64,000 nt of DNA. Source: Marivita sp030148515. Its GTDB lineage: Bacteria > Pseudomonadota > Alphaproteobacteria > Rhodobacterales > Rhodobacteraceae. The first letter of the stretch is position 1, and every line of letters starts with the position of its first letter. The notes beneath the pieces were generated by a model, which saw nothing but the letters and a program-made list of their open reading frames with translations, was not told the DNA's origin and did not search any database. The stretch lies in NCBI RefSeq assembly GCF_048006345.1, contig NZ_CP180351.1:4154001-4218000 (forward strand), in the 5' to 3' direction. Position numbers and translations under genes: made by a program. Positions 32,906 to 45,087 of this stretch are shown here, in pieces.

Positions 32906-32947
32906 TTTTCAAAAACTAGCAGACATACTCAACACGGAGGGTCAAGC

Positions 32948-33850
32948 ATGAAACGAAGCTTCGCAGCCATCATGTCGGCTGGGGTATTGTGTGCCGTGGC
33001 CAGTGCGGCAGCAGCAGATGAGAAGATGAAAGTGGTCACCACCTTCACCGTTCTGGCCGATATGGCGGCAAATGTGGCGGGGGATGCGGCCGAAGTGGTG
33101 TCGATCACCAAGCCGGGGGCCGAAATCCATGGCTACGAACCGACCCCACAGGACATCGTGCGCGCCTATGACGCCGATCTGATCCTATGGAACGGTCTGA
33201 ACCTCGAACTGTGGTTCGAACAATTCATCGCCAATATGGACGATGTGCCGTCGGTGACGCTCAGCGATGGCATCGACCCGATTTCGATCTCGTCTGGCAG
33301 CTACGAAGGCAAGCCCAACCCGCATGCCTGGATGGGTCTGGATAACGCTCTGATCTATATCGACAATATCACCAAGGCCTTTTCGGAAGCAGACCCGGAC
33401 AATGCCGCAATCTATGCTGCGAACGCCGAACGCTACAAAGGCGAATTGCGCGCCACGATAGAGCCGCTGCGCGCGGCGGTGGCGGACATCCCCGAAGATC
33501 AGCGCTGGCTTGTGACCTGTGAAGGTGCGTTCAGTTACCTTGCCCGCGACATGGGGCTGAAAGAACTGTATCTCTGGCCGATGAATGCCGATCAGAACGG
33601 CACGCCACAACAGGTGCGTGCGGTGATCGACGGGGTCCGCGAAAACAATATTCCGGTGGTCTTCTGTGAAAGCACGGTCAACACCGCCCCGGCGGAACAG
33701 GTCGCGCGCGAAACGGGTGTCACCTATGGCGGTGTGCTCTATGTCGATTCGTTGAGCGAGGAAGGCGGTCCGGTGCCGACCTACCTTGACCTTCTGACCG
33801 TGACGACCCGCACCGTTGCCGAAGGGCTGACCACCGCCGTCAGCAACTAG
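32948..33850 (+). CDS. sitA: Manganese/iron ABC transporter, periplasmic binding protein
   Basis: 300 residues, Sec signal peptide (MKRSFAAIMSAGVLCAVASA). The cluster A-I metal-site residues read His (AEIHGYEPTPQDI), His (PNPHAWMGLDNAL), Glu (TCEGAFSYLARDMG) and Asp (LYVDSLSEEGGPVP). The H-H-E-D set is that of Mn/Fe binders, while ZnuA-type zinc binders have a third His. It is first in the sitABCD operon behind a Mur-like box, and is followed by a hairpin-rich gap before sitB. Confidence 0.93.
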   Translation: MKRSFAAIMSAGVLCAVASAAAADEKMKVVTTFTVLADMAANVAGDAAEVVSITKPGAEIHGYEPTPQDIVRAYDADLILWNGLNLELWFEQFIANMDDVPSVTLSDGIDPISISSGSYEGKPNPHAWMGLDNALIYIDNITKAFSEADPDNAAIYAANAERYKGELRATIEPLRAAVADIPEDQRWLVTCEGAFSYLARDMGLKELYLWPMNADQNGTPQQVRAVIDGVRENNIPVVFCESTVNTAPAEQVARETGVTYGGVLYVDSLSEEGGPVPTYLDLLTVTTRTVAEGLTTAVSN

Positions 33851-33873
33851 GTGGCGCCGAACCGGACAAGAAG

Positions 33874-33946
33874 GCCCGCAGCTGCAAGGCTGCGGGCGCA
33901 CCCATGTCAGGCCTTTCGCCTGCAGCACCGACAGGCCAAAGGCCTG
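33874..33946 (+). repeat. Three tandem hairpins in the sitA-sitB gap
   Basis: GCCCGCAG (33874-33881) pairs with 33890-33897; CAGGC (33908-33912) with 33918-33922; CAGGCC (33932-33937) with 33941-33946. The last two units share the direct repeat CCTGCAGCACC (33919-33929 and 33943-33953). Such structures between a binding-protein gene and its transporter genes often dampen downstream expression and stabilise the upstream mRNA. Confidence 0.6.
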
Positions 33947-33964
33947 CAGCACCAAGGACACGCC

Positions 33965-34861
33965 ATGCTCGATGAGCAGAGCCAGACGACCAAGACAACG
34001 CAAAGCACAGGCAAGGACGGTCTTTCGGCACGGGACGTGACCGTCACATATCGCAACGGTCACACCGCGCTCTGGAACGCCAGTTTCGAAATCCCGCGCG
34101 GCACCGTGACCGCGCTGGTGGGCATCAATGGCGCGGGTAAGTCCACGCTTTTCAAGGCAATCATGGGCTTTGTGCCCGCCGCCAAAGGCGAGATTCGTAT
34201 CCTTGGCATGACCGTGAAAGAGGCGCTTGCGAAGAACTTGGTCGCCTATGTGCCGCAATCCGAAGAGGTCGACTGGGCCTTCCCGGTGCTGGTCGAAGAC
34301 GTTGTGATGATGGGCCGCTATGGCAAGATGGGGTTTCTGCGCCGTCCCAAAGCCGCAGATCATGATGCGGTTGATCAGGCGCTGGCCCGAGTGAACATGA
34401 CCGAATTCCGCCATCGCCAGATTGGCGAGCTCTCCGGCGGCCAGCGCAAACGCGTGTTCCTGGCCCGTGCGCTGGCGCAAGACGGGCAGGTGATCCTGCT
34501 GGATGAGCCGTTCACCGGCGTGGACGTCAAGACCGAAGACCAGATCATCGCGCTCCTGCGCGAACTCCGTGACGAAGGCCGGGTGATGCTGGTCTCGACT
34601 TATAACCTTGGTTCGGTGCCGGAATTCTGCGACCGGACCGTGTTGGTCAAAGGCACCGTGCTCAGCTACGGGCCGACTGAGACCACGTTCACCCGCGAGA
34701 ACCTTGAACGTGCCTTCGGCGGCGTTCTCCGCCACTTCACCTTGGCCGGCGATGCGCTGCATGACGACGAGGACGCCCGCGCGATCACCATCTTCACCGA
34801 CGATGAACGCCCGCTGGTTCAATACGGCGACAAGACCCAGGTGACGGAGTCCAAGCCGTGA
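33965..34861 (+). CDS. sitB: Manganese/iron ABC transporter, ATPase (H-loop His replaced)
   Basis: 298 residues from the ATG at 33965. Walker A GINGAGKSTLFKA (residues ~53-65), signature LSGGQRKRVFLARAL, Walker B VILLDEPFTGVD. The H-loop reads VSTYNLGSVPEFCD, with Tyr213 where the near-invariant switch His is expected (codon TAT at 34601-34603). The ~70-residue C-terminal extension (RENLERAFGGVLRHFTLAGD ...) is typical of SitB. Overlaps sitC by 4 bp. Confidence 0.92.
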   Translation: MLDEQSQTTKTTQSTGKDGLSARDVTVTYRNGHTALWNASFEIPRGTVTALVGINGAGKSTLFKAIMGFVPAAKGEIRILGMTVKEALAKNLVAYVPQSEEVDWAFPVLVEDVVMMGRYGKMGFLRRPKAADHDAVDQALARVNMTEFRHRQIGELSGGQRKRVFLARALAQDGQVILLDEPFTGVDVKTEDQIIALLRELRDEGRVMLVSTYNLGSVPEFCDRTVLVKGTVLSYGPTETTFTRENLERAFGGVLRHFTLAGDALHDDEDARAITIFTDDERPLVQYGDKTQVTESKP

Positions 34862-35760
34862 TCGGCCTGCTGCTTGAACCTTTCAGCTACAATTACATGG
34901 TCAACGCCGTGTGGGTTTCCGCGCTGGTCGGCGCTGTCTGTGCGTTCCTTTCGGCTTATCTGATGCTCAAGGGCTGGTCCCTGATCGGCGACGCGCTGGC
35001 GCATTCGGTCGTGCCGGGCGTGGCGGGCGCTTACATCCTTGGCCTGCCGTTCGCTCTGGGGGCCTTCATTGCAGGCGGTCTGGCGGCAGGAGCGATGCTG
35101 TTTTTGTCGGAACGCTCGGGGCTGAAACCAGACGTGATCATCGGGTTGATCTTCACTTCGTTCTTCGGACTGGGCCTGTTCATGGTGTCCGTGAATCCGA
35201 TGTCGGTCTCGGTGCAGACCATCACCATGGGCAACATCCTCGCCATCACACCCGAAGACACGGCTCAACTGGCCATCATCGGCTTCGTGTCTCTGGCCGT
35301 GCTGATGCTCAAGTGGAAGGACCTCATGGTCACCTTCTTTGACGAGAACCACGCCCGCACCATTGGCTTGCGTCCGCAACTGCTCAAGGCGGTGTTCTTC
35401 GTTCTGCTCTCGGCCTCTGTCGTGGCCGCGATGCAGACCGTTGGCGCGTTCCTCGTGATCGCCATGGTGGTGACGCCGGGGGCCACCGCCTACCTGCTTT
35501 GCGACCGGTTCCCGCGCCTGATCGTGACCTCGGTGCTGATCGGGTCGGTGACCAGCTTCACCGGGGCCTATATCAGCTACTTCCTCGACGGCGCGACGGG
35601 CGGCATCATCGTCTGCCTGCAAACGCTGATCTTCCTCGTTGTCTTTGTCCTTGCACCACAGCACGGCCTGCTGGCCGCGCGGCGCAAGGCCGAAGCCGCG
35701 TTGCGCGATGGGCCGAAAGACAGCCTTGTTCAGGCTGATCCTGCAAAAGGCGGTGCATGA
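34858..35760 (+). CDS. sitC: Manganese/iron ABC transporter permease
   Basis: 300 residues, about eight helices, GTG start overlapping the sitB stop. The ABC-3 family motif LMLKGWSLIGDALAHSVVPG and AMQTVGAFLVIAMVVTPGAT are present. Membrane partner of SitD; overlaps sitD by 4 bp. Confidence 0.92.
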   Translation: MIGLLLEPFSYNYMVNAVWVSALVGAVCAFLSAYLMLKGWSLIGDALAHSVVPGVAGAYILGLPFALGAFIAGGLAAGAMLFLSERSGLKPDVIIGLIFTSFFGLGLFMVSVNPMSVSVQTITMGNILAITPEDTAQLAIIGFVSLAVLMLKWKDLMVTFFDENHARTIGLRPQLLKAVFFVLLSASVVAAMQTVGAFLVIAMVVTPGATAYLLCDRFPRLIVTSVLIGSVTSFTGAYISYFLDGATGGIIVCLQTLIFLVVFVLAPQHGLLAARRKAEAALRDGPKDSLVQADPAKGGA

Positions 35761-36608
35761 TGGACGTTGAAGCACTCCTTTTGCCCTTCCGCTTTGCATT
35801 TATGCAAAATGCCTTCCTCATCTCGATGATGGTGGCGGTGCCCACCGCGCTGCTCTCCTGCTTTCTGGTGCTCAAAGGCTGGGCGCTGATGGGCGACGCG
35901 GTGAGCCACGCTGTCCTGCCGGGGATCGTGCTGGCCTACATTCTGGGGATTCCGCTCATCATCGGAGCGTTTGCCGCGGGCATGACTTGCGCGCTTGCGA
36001 CGGGCTATCTGTCCACCAACAGCCGGGTCAAAGAGGACACGGTGATGGGCGTGGTGTTCTCGGGCATGTTCGGCCTTGGGATCGTGCTCTATGTCTCGGT
36101 CGAAACGAACGCCCATCTCGATCACATCCTGTTCGGCAACATGCTGGGGGTCGAGCCGCACGAGCTTTGGACCGCTGGTATCATCTCGGCGCTGGTTGCC
36201 GGGGTGCTGATGCTCAAGTGGAAGGACTGGCTGTTGCACAGCTTCGATCCCGCGCAAGCACAAGCCTCGGGCCTTTGGGTCAATGCGCTGCATTACGGGA
36301 TGTTGACAGCCCTGTCGCTGACCATCGTGGCCACGCTTTCTGCGGCCGGACTGATCCTTGCCATTGGTCTTTTGATCGCGCCGGGGGCGATTGCCTTCCT
36401 GTTGGTGCGACAGTTCAAGGCGATGCTCTGGGTCGCGGTCGGGGTGAACATCGCGGCGATGCTGCTGGGCACCTACCTGAGCTTCTTCCTCGACAGCGCT
36501 CCTGCACCGACCATCATCCTGATCCTCAGCGCGCTCTTCATCCTGGCCTTCATCCGCCGTCAGGTTCAGACCCGTCGCGCATCTCGCTTGCGTGTCCAGC
36601 AGGGGTAG
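35757..36608 (+). CDS. sitD: Manganese/iron ABC transporter permease
   Basis: 283 residues, about eight helices, paralogous to SitC (LVLKGWALMGDAVSHAVLPG; LSAAGLILAIGLLIAPGAIA). Last gene of sitABCD; ends 43 bp from the convergent pgm, with TTTCGAAA-type palindromes between. Confidence 0.92.
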   Translation: MMDVEALLLPFRFAFMQNAFLISMMVAVPTALLSCFLVLKGWALMGDAVSHAVLPGIVLAYILGIPLIIGAFAAGMTCALATGYLSTNSRVKEDTVMGVVFSGMFGLGIVLYVSVETNAHLDHILFGNMLGVEPHELWTAGIISALVAGVLMLKWKDWLLHSFDPAQAQASGLWVNALHYGMLTALSLTIVATLSAAGLILAIGLLIAPGAIAFLLVRQFKAMLWVAVGVNIAAMLLGTYLSFFLDSAPAPTIILILSALFILAFIRRQVQTRRASRLRVQQG

Positions 36609-36617
36609 GGCCGAGGA

Positions 36618-36640
36618 TTTTCGAAACTCCTTTCGAAAGG
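36618..36640. terminator. Palindromes between convergent sitD and pgm
   Basis: TTTTCGAAA (36618-36626) followed by the perfect 12-bp palindrome CCTTTCGAAAGG (36629-36640). The only structure in the 43-bp gap, so it likely marks the 3' ends of both operons. Same core as the array at 56775-56872. Confidence 0.5.
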
Positions 36641-36651
36641 GCTTGCCCCGC

Positions 36652-38283
36652 TCAGGTCATCACGTCTGGCGCTGTCCGTCCGGTGCGCTCGGTCAAACCG
36701 CTGATCAGCGCCGTCGCCTCTGCGATGTCCTTGAGCGCCGCCTGTGTCTCGATGTTCAGATTGCCCTCGGGCGCTTCATACCGCTCCAGATAGACACGCA
36801 ACGTCGCGCCCTCTGTCCCAGTGCCGGACAACCGCAGCACGGCGCGACCACCCCCATCGAAGTTGATGCGAAGCCCCTGATTGTGGCTCACCGACCCGTC
36901 CACCGGATCATGGTAGGAAAAGCTGTCCGCCATCGTCACCGTACAGGCCCCGAAGGTCTGCCCGGCCAAAGCGTCCAGCTTCATCGTCAGGTCGGCCATC
37001 AAGCCGTTCGCCGCTGCCGAGTCTACGGCTTCATAGTCGTGGCGCGAATAGTAGTTGCGGCCATAGGTCTGCCAATGGTCCTGCAGGATGTCTTTCACCG
37101 ACATCTTGCGCACCGCCAGAATATTCAGCCACAGCAGCACCGCCCACAGCCCGTCCTTTTCGCGCACATGGTCGCTGCCCGTGCCCGCGCTTTCCTCTCC
37201 ACAGAGCGTCACGCGCCCGGCGTCCAGCAGGTTGCCGAAGAATTTCCAGCCCGTCGGTGTTTCGAAACACTCGACCGCCAGCGCCTCGGCCACCCGGTCA
37301 CAGGCTCCGCTCGTCGGCATCGACCTTGCCACCCCGGCGATACCGCGCTCATAGCCGGGGGCCAGATGCGCGTTGGCGGCCAGCACAGCCAGCGAGTTGG
37401 ATGGTGTCACATAGACCCCACGACCAAGGATCATGTTGCGGTCGCCATCCCCGTCCGAGGCGGCGGCAAAGTCAGGTCCATCCTCGGACATCACCAGATC
37501 GACCAGCGGCTTGGCCCAGATCGGGTTCGGGTCGGGGTGGCCCTTTCCGAAATCCACCGACGGCACACCGTTCAGCACCGTACCCGCAGGCGCGCCCAGA
37601 GTGTCCTCCAGAATGGTCTTGGCATAGGGCCCGGTCACTGCATGCATCGCGTCGAATTTCATGGTGAAGCCGCTGGCGAACAGCGCGCGCAGGGCTGCGA
37701 AGTCGAACAGGTCTTCCATCAGCGCGGCGTAGTCGTCGACCGGATCAACGATCTCCACCGCCATGTCGCCCAGCGCCACTGTCCCGATCTGCCCAAGGTC
37801 GATATCGCCCGTATCCAGCGTCTTGTAGCTGCTGATGGTTTTCGTCTGCTCGAAGATGGCGTCAGTGATCGCCTCGGGCGCAGGTCCGCCGTTCGAGATG
37901 TTGTACTTGAGGCCGAAATCCTCGTCGATGCCGCCGGGGTTGTGGCTGGCCGACAGGATCAGACCACCGTCGGCCCCCCGCTGTCGGATCAGGTTCGACG
38001 CCGCCGGGGTGGACAGAAGCCCGCCCTGACCGACAATCGCCAGCGTCGCGCCATTGGCCGAGGCCATGCGCAGGATCGTCTGGATCGCTTCGGCGTTGAA
38101 GTACCGTCCATCCCCGCCGATCACCAGCGTCTTGCCCGCAACGCCACCGATTGCGTTGAAGATCGACTGCACGAAGCATTCCACATAGCCCGGCTGCATA
38201 TAGACGCGGGTCTTCTTGCGCAGGCCCGAGGTGCCGGGTTTCTGGCCCTCGAACGGGGTGCAGGTCTGGGTCAGGATCGTCAT
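36652..38283 (-). CDS. pgm: Phosphoglucomutase (alpha-D-glucose phosphate-specific)
   Basis: 543 residues. Interconverts glucose-1- and glucose-6-phosphate, linking glycogen to glycolysis. The catalytic phosphoserine loop is LILSASHNPGGIDEDFGLKY; sugar-binding GEESAGTGSDHVREKDGLWA follows. The metal loop DGDGDRNM is present. Last gene of the glycogen operon, overlapping malQ by 4 bp. Confidence 0.96.
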   Translation of the reverse strand: MTILTQTCTPFEGQKPGTSGLRKKTRVYMQPGYVECFVQSIFNAIGGVAGKTLVIGGDGRYFNAEAIQTILRMASANGATLAIVGQGGLLSTPAASNLIRQRGADGGLILSASHNPGGIDEDFGLKYNISNGGPAPEAITDAIFEQTKTISSYKTLDTGDIDLGQIGTVALGDMAVEIVDPVDDYAALMEDLFDFAALRALFASGFTMKFDAMHAVTGPYAKTILEDTLGAPAGTVLNGVPSVDFGKGHPDPNPIWAKPLVDLVMSEDGPDFAAASDGDGDRNMILGRGVYVTPSNSLAVLAANAHLAPGYERGIAGVARSMPTSGACDRVAEALAVECFETPTGWKFFGNLLDAGRVTLCGEESAGTGSDHVREKDGLWAVLLWLNILAVRKMSVKDILQDHWQTYGRNYYSRHDYEAVDSAAANGLMADLTMKLDALAGQTFGACTVTMADSFSYHDPVDGSVSHNQGLRINFDGGGRAVLRLSGTGTEGATLRVYLERYEAPEGNLNIETQAALKDIAEATALISGLTERTGRTAPDVMT

Positions 38284-40252
38284 GCGGGTACCTCCTTGGG
38301 GTGGTCCGTGTCGTCGTATTGTGCGGGTCCGCCGCGGGCGTGGGACATCACGTCTGAAATATGTCGCAAGGCGGTGCTCTGTTCCATCGCCTCGATGGGA
38401 ACACTTAGCCGACGTCGCCAGTTCGGGTGTTCGTTGATCGTGCCGGGCAGGTTCTGTGCCTCAAGCTCACCGAATACATCGTCCATCTGAACCGACACCA
38501 AAGCTGCGGGCGACTGTGCCAAACCGCGATGGATCATGTCGGCGATTTCGCCAATCGGTGCCGTGCTCGGAATGGCGCAAACATCCCGTAAGCTCGCGCG
38601 TTGTTTGGCGCGGTGGCTGTGCCGCGCGGCGCGATCGCCGGAGTTCAGCCAGCCGACCTTCTGCCACCATTCGATGTCAGTGCCATGCCAGAACCCGTTC
38701 AGCGTCGGCGTGTCATGGGTGCCGAAACAGGCAAGGCTGTAGGGCGGAAGGGTGTCCGCAGGCAGGATGTCGCCCAGATGGGTGCCCTCGAACTGCCAGA
38801 CCGCATAGCTGTAAAGCCCCGCGTCGTTCATTGCATTCCGGAACCCGTCGGGCACCAGCCCAAGGTCTTCGCCGACCACGAGACAGCCCGCACGATGTGC
38901 TTCGATGGTAATCACCGCCAGCAGGGACTCGAGCGGCTGCGTGATATACCCACCCGGACTGCCATCATCGGGCAGCCAATAACTGCGCAACAGCCCAAGT
39001 GCATGGTCGATCCGCAACACGCCGCATTTTGCCATAAGCCGCCGCAGCATCGACCGCAGCGGCGCATACCGCGCGCGCGCCAAAGGTCCGGGGGCATGGG
39101 CCGCAAGCGCCCAGGATTGGCCTTCAGGGCTCAGGTGATCGGGTGGCGCACCGATGGTGACGCCTTTGGCAATCGTGTCCGCGTTGATCCAGACCTCTGC
39201 CCCATCGGGGCGCGGGCCAACCGCAAGATCGAGATAGAGGCCAAGCGCCATCCCGGCGGCACAGGCGTCGCGCTGTGCCGCGTCGATCTGGGTGTCGGCC
39301 AGATATTGCAACCACAGATGGAACTCGGCGCGTTTCCCCGCAGCCTTGCGCGCTGCCGCTCCGGGTATTTGCAGAGCGGCGGGCCAAGTGCGGAAATCAT
39401 GCCCATGCGTTTCGCTGATGGCCTCGAACTCGGCGAACTGGCGGGTTTCGTCTGAACAGGTCTCGCACCATGCCGCAAATGCCGGTTTGTCGCGTGTCTT
39501 GAACTGTGCCCCCAACGCCGCGCGATGGCGATGGCGAAAGGCGGCGTAGTCGACAAGACCCGAGTTTGGCGTCGGCTCGAGACCGCCCTCAATCGCGATA
39601 TGGTCGATGTTGAACATTCCGCGATGCGAGGGCGAATAGGGGCTGATGATCTCCTCCATCGCCCAGCCCAGCGCATGCAGCGGATTGACCCCAAGGAAGT
39701 GCGCACCGACACGCCCGAAGGTCGCGGAAACCGCGCCGAGATCGGCATAACTGCCCAGCCCGCCATTCGACTCCGAGCGCAAACCGTAAAGCGCCCCGGT
39801 CGTACCCCAGCACCGGTCACTGCGGGATTTCGACGCCAAATCAGGCGCGCGGTGCGGACGGACCATGACAAAACACTGGCCCGGGTGTTTGCCGCTCATC
39901 TGCAGGTCGTAATACCCGACACCAAGGCGCGGCAGATCAATCACACCCTTGGCGCGGCCCTCGGCCACCACCTGTCCTGTCTCATTGAGCACAGACCAGT
40001 CGCAGGGGCCGGGCGCGGGGATCGTGATCGGGTCCCCGGCAAAGGCGATCACCTCGGTCGGTCCACCATCTTCCGCTTGGGCTGCCAAGGCGTCTGACAC
40101 CAAAGCGGGGTTGTCCGCGTCGGTGCCCAAGGCCTTGAGCAATGCGCGCAATGTGTCGGGGCTGGCATCGTGCCGCGCACCATGCAGGTCATAGAAATCA
40201 AGGTAGATGCCCTTTGCCTTGGCCAGCGCGCGCAATGCGTCGTCTGTGTTGC

Positions 40253-40256
<4 letters not shown>
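38280..40256 (-). CDS. malQ: 4-alpha-glucanotransferase (amylomaltase)
   Basis: 658 residues, GH77. Disproportionates malto-oligosaccharides left by debranching. The nucleophile region GVLRIDHALGLLRSYWLPDD and acid/base CLVVGEDLGLVPDG are conserved; CFGTHDTPTLNGFWHGTDI closes the barrel. The ATG at 40256 overlaps the glgX stop; an upstream frame to 40376 is not coding. An N-terminal ~120-residue extension before the barrel is usual for bacterial MalQ. Confidence 0.93.
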
Positions 40257-42360
<2,104 letters not shown>

Positions 42361-42361
<1 letters not shown>

Positions 42362-43794
42362 CAGACAAGTTCGGCGTAAAGGTCACGATAGGCTTGGGCA
42401 GAGCTGTCCCAGCTCACGGGATGACGCATAGCGGCGCGCTGCATGGATTGCCACAGTTTCGGATCGGCATAAGCCTCGACCACGCGCTCGATCACCTGCG
42501 CGATCCCGAGGGCGCTGACATCGGTGAAGACGAACCCCGTCGCGGCCTTGGCAAGAATGGCTGCGACGTTCGCGTCGATCACCGTATCGGCCAGCCCGCC
42601 TGTGCGTGCCACAACCGGCAGCGTGCCGTATCGCAGACCGTACAACTGCGTCAGCCCGCAGGGTTCAAACCGGGATGGGATCAGGATCGCATCGCTGCCG
42701 GCCTGAAACAGATGAGACAACCCCTCGTCGTAGCCGATATGGGTGGCAACCTGACCGGGATAGGCTAGTGCCGCATCGCGGAACCCCTGTTCCAGTTCGG
42801 GCTGGCCGGTGCCCAACACCGCCAGTTGCGCCCCGCCCTCGACCAGATGCGGCACGGCGTCCAGCAAGGCATCCAGTCCCTTTTGGTTGGTCAAGCGGCT
42901 GACCACGCAAAGCAAAGGCCCGGAGCTTTCGGGATCAAGCCCCAGCTTCGCGCGCAGGGCGGTTTTGTTGTCTGCTTTTCGTTTCAGTGTCTTGGCATCA
43001 TAGGTCTGGGCCAAAGCGGTGTCGTCTGCCGGGTTCCACGCGTCGGTGTCGATCCCGTTCAGCACACCGCTCAGGGCTCCGGCCCGCGCCTGCAACACAC
43101 CCTCAAGCCCCATGCCGAACTCCGGCGTCAGGATTTCGCGCGCATAGGTCGGGCTGACCGTGGTGATCCGGTCCGAGAACATCAAAGCACCCTTGAGGAA
43201 GCTCAGATCGCCATGGAACTCCAGACCTTCGGGGTGGAACCAGTCGGTCTTGAGGTGCAGGCGATCCAGAACCTGCGGGCCGAACCTGCCTTGGAACGCA
43301 ATGTTATGGATGGTGAGGATCGACCGCGGTCTGTCGCGCCCGGCCATGCGCAGGTAGACGGGCGCAAGGGCCGCCTGCCAATCATGGACGTGCAGGACAT
43401 CCGGCTGGTAGCCGTCGATGGCCCCCATCGCGATGCGGGCACCTGCCATCGACAACGCGCCAAAGCGCAGGTGGTTGTCGGTCCAATCCTTGCCGTTTTC
43501 ATCGACGTACAGCCCGCCGGGACGGTCGAACAATTGCGGCGCGTCCAGAAGCAAAAGCGTAATGCCCTGAGCCGTGACTTTGACGATGCGCCCGGACCCG
43601 CCGGGCAGGTCGTCGAACCGCGCGACTTCAGTCCCTTCAGGCAGCAACGGAAACAGTGGCGGATAGGCGGGCAGCACCACCTGTGCATCCACATCCACCC
43701 GTGACAGAGCGGCGGGCAAGGCGCCGACCACATCCGCCAGTCCCCCCGTTTTCACGAAGGGCGCACATTCCGAAGCCACCATCAGGACATTCAT
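42361..43794 (-). CDS. glgA: Glycogen synthase (ADP-glucose)
   Basis: 477 residues, GT5. Elongates alpha-1,4-glucan from ADP-glucose. The ADP-glucose-binding KTGGLADVVGALPAALSRVD at the N-terminus and the C-terminal GT-B motif FEPCGLTQLYGLRYGTLPVV are intact. It begins immediately after the glgC stop. Confidence 0.97.
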
Positions 43795-43795
43795 G

Positions 43796-45055
43796 TCACT
43801 TTCCCAGCTTGTCGATCATCGCTTGTGTAATCAGGCAGATGCCATTCTCGGTGCGGCGGAACCGCTTGGCGTCTTCCTTGGGGTCTTCACCCACGATCAT
43901 GCCCGGTGGGATTTTCACACCCCGATCGAGGATCACGTTCTTGAGGTAGGCGCGACGGCCCACCTCGGCGTAGGGCAGGGCGACCACACCTTCGAGTTGC
44001 GAGTAGGAATGGGTCTTCACACCGGTGAACAGCAGGCACCGATACAGCGATGAGCCCGAGATGATGCACCCGCCCGACACCATGGACGACACCGCCTGAC
44101 CGCGTCTGCCTTCTTCGTTATGGATGAACTTCGCGGGTGGGGTCAGTTCCGAATAGGTCCAGATCGGCCAGTCGGTCGCGTAGATATCCAGCGCTGGTTC
44201 AAAATCCGTGAGGTCGATATTGGCCTGCCAATAGGCGTCGATCGTTCCTACGTCGCGCCAATAGGGTTCGGTTTCCAGCCCCGACATGACGCAGGAGCGG
44301 CTGAACGGATGCGCCCGCGCACCACCCTCGGCGACGATGGCTGGAATGATGTCCTTGCCGAAATCGTTTTCCGAGTTGGGGTTCTGCGCGTCCTTTTCGA
44401 GGATCTCGTAAAGGTATTCAGCCTCGAACACGTAAATGCCCATGCTGGCCAGCGACTTGGTTTCGTCACCGGGCATGGAAGGTGGATCGGCGGGCTTTTC
44501 CACGAAATCGAGGATCTTGTCGTTGTCGTCGACATGCATGACGCCAAAACCCTTGGCCTCTTCACGCGGCACGGCGATACAGCCCACCGTGACCTTGGCG
44601 CCAGAGCGGACATGCTCTTCGATCATGAAGGAGTAGTCCTGCTTGTAGATGTGGTCGCCTGCAAGGATCAGCACGTATTTGGGCCCATAGCCGCGTATGA
44701 TCGCGATGTTCTGGGTCACGGCGTCGGCGGTGCCCTTGTACCAGTTGTCCTCGTTGATCTGCTGGGAGGCGGGCAGAATATCCAGCGACTCGTTGCGCTC
44801 GGCCCGGAAGAAGCTCCAGCCGCGCTGCATATGCCGGATCAGGCTGTGTGCCTTGTACTGCGTCGCGACACCGATCCGCCGGATGCCGGAATTCACCGCG
44901 TTGGACAGGGCAAAGTCGATGATCCGTGTCTTGCCGCCGAAATAGACGGCGGGTTTGGCGCGGATGTCGGTCATTTCCTTCAGGCGGCTTCCTCGGCCCC
45001 CTGCAAGAATGAACGCCATGGATTGCTGCGCCAGGCTGAACCTGTCTTCTCTCAT
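43796..45055 (-). CDS. glgC: Glucose-1-phosphate adenylyltransferase
   Basis: 419 residues. Makes ADP-glucose, the committed step of glycogen synthesis, usually under allosteric control. Nucleotide-binding ILAGGRGSRLKEMTDIRAKP, then FGGKTRIIDFALSNAVNSGI; C-terminal left-handed beta-helix repeats. The ATG at 45055 follows GGGGGAGG; an upstream ATG at 45079 lies before that site and is less likely. Confidence 0.96.
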   Translation of the reverse strand: MREDRFSLAQQSMAFILAGGRGSRLKEMTDIRAKPAVYFGGKTRIIDFALSNAVNSGIRRIGVATQYKAHSLIRHMQRGWSFFRAERNESLDILPASQQINEDNWYKGTADAVTQNIAIIRGYGPKYVLILAGDHIYKQDYSFMIEEHVRSGAKVTVGCIAVPREEAKGFGVMHVDDNDKILDFVEKPADPPSMPGDETKSLASMGIYVFEAEYLYEILEKDAQNPNSENDFGKDIIPAIVAEGGARAHPFSRSCVMSGLETEPYWRDVGTIDAYWQANIDLTDFEPALDIYATDWPIWTYSELTPPAKFIHNEEGRRGQAVSSMVSGGCIISGSSLYRCLLFTGVKTHSYSQLEGVVALPYAEVGRRAYLKNVILDRGVKIPPGMIVGEDPKEDAKRFRRTENGICLITQAMIDKLGK

Positions 45056-45087
45056 GTCTTTCCTCCCCCTTTTTGTCATCTGCGTCC

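Noticed and set aside
33185..34822. 545-codon open frame opposite sitA-sitB
   Set aside because: Antisense to well-supported genes; His/Arg/Gln-rich composition with no family motif, typical of shadow frames in GC-rich DNA.
36592..38490. 632-codon open frame opposite pgm
   Set aside because: Antisense to pgm, which has all catalytic motifs; no recognisable domain.
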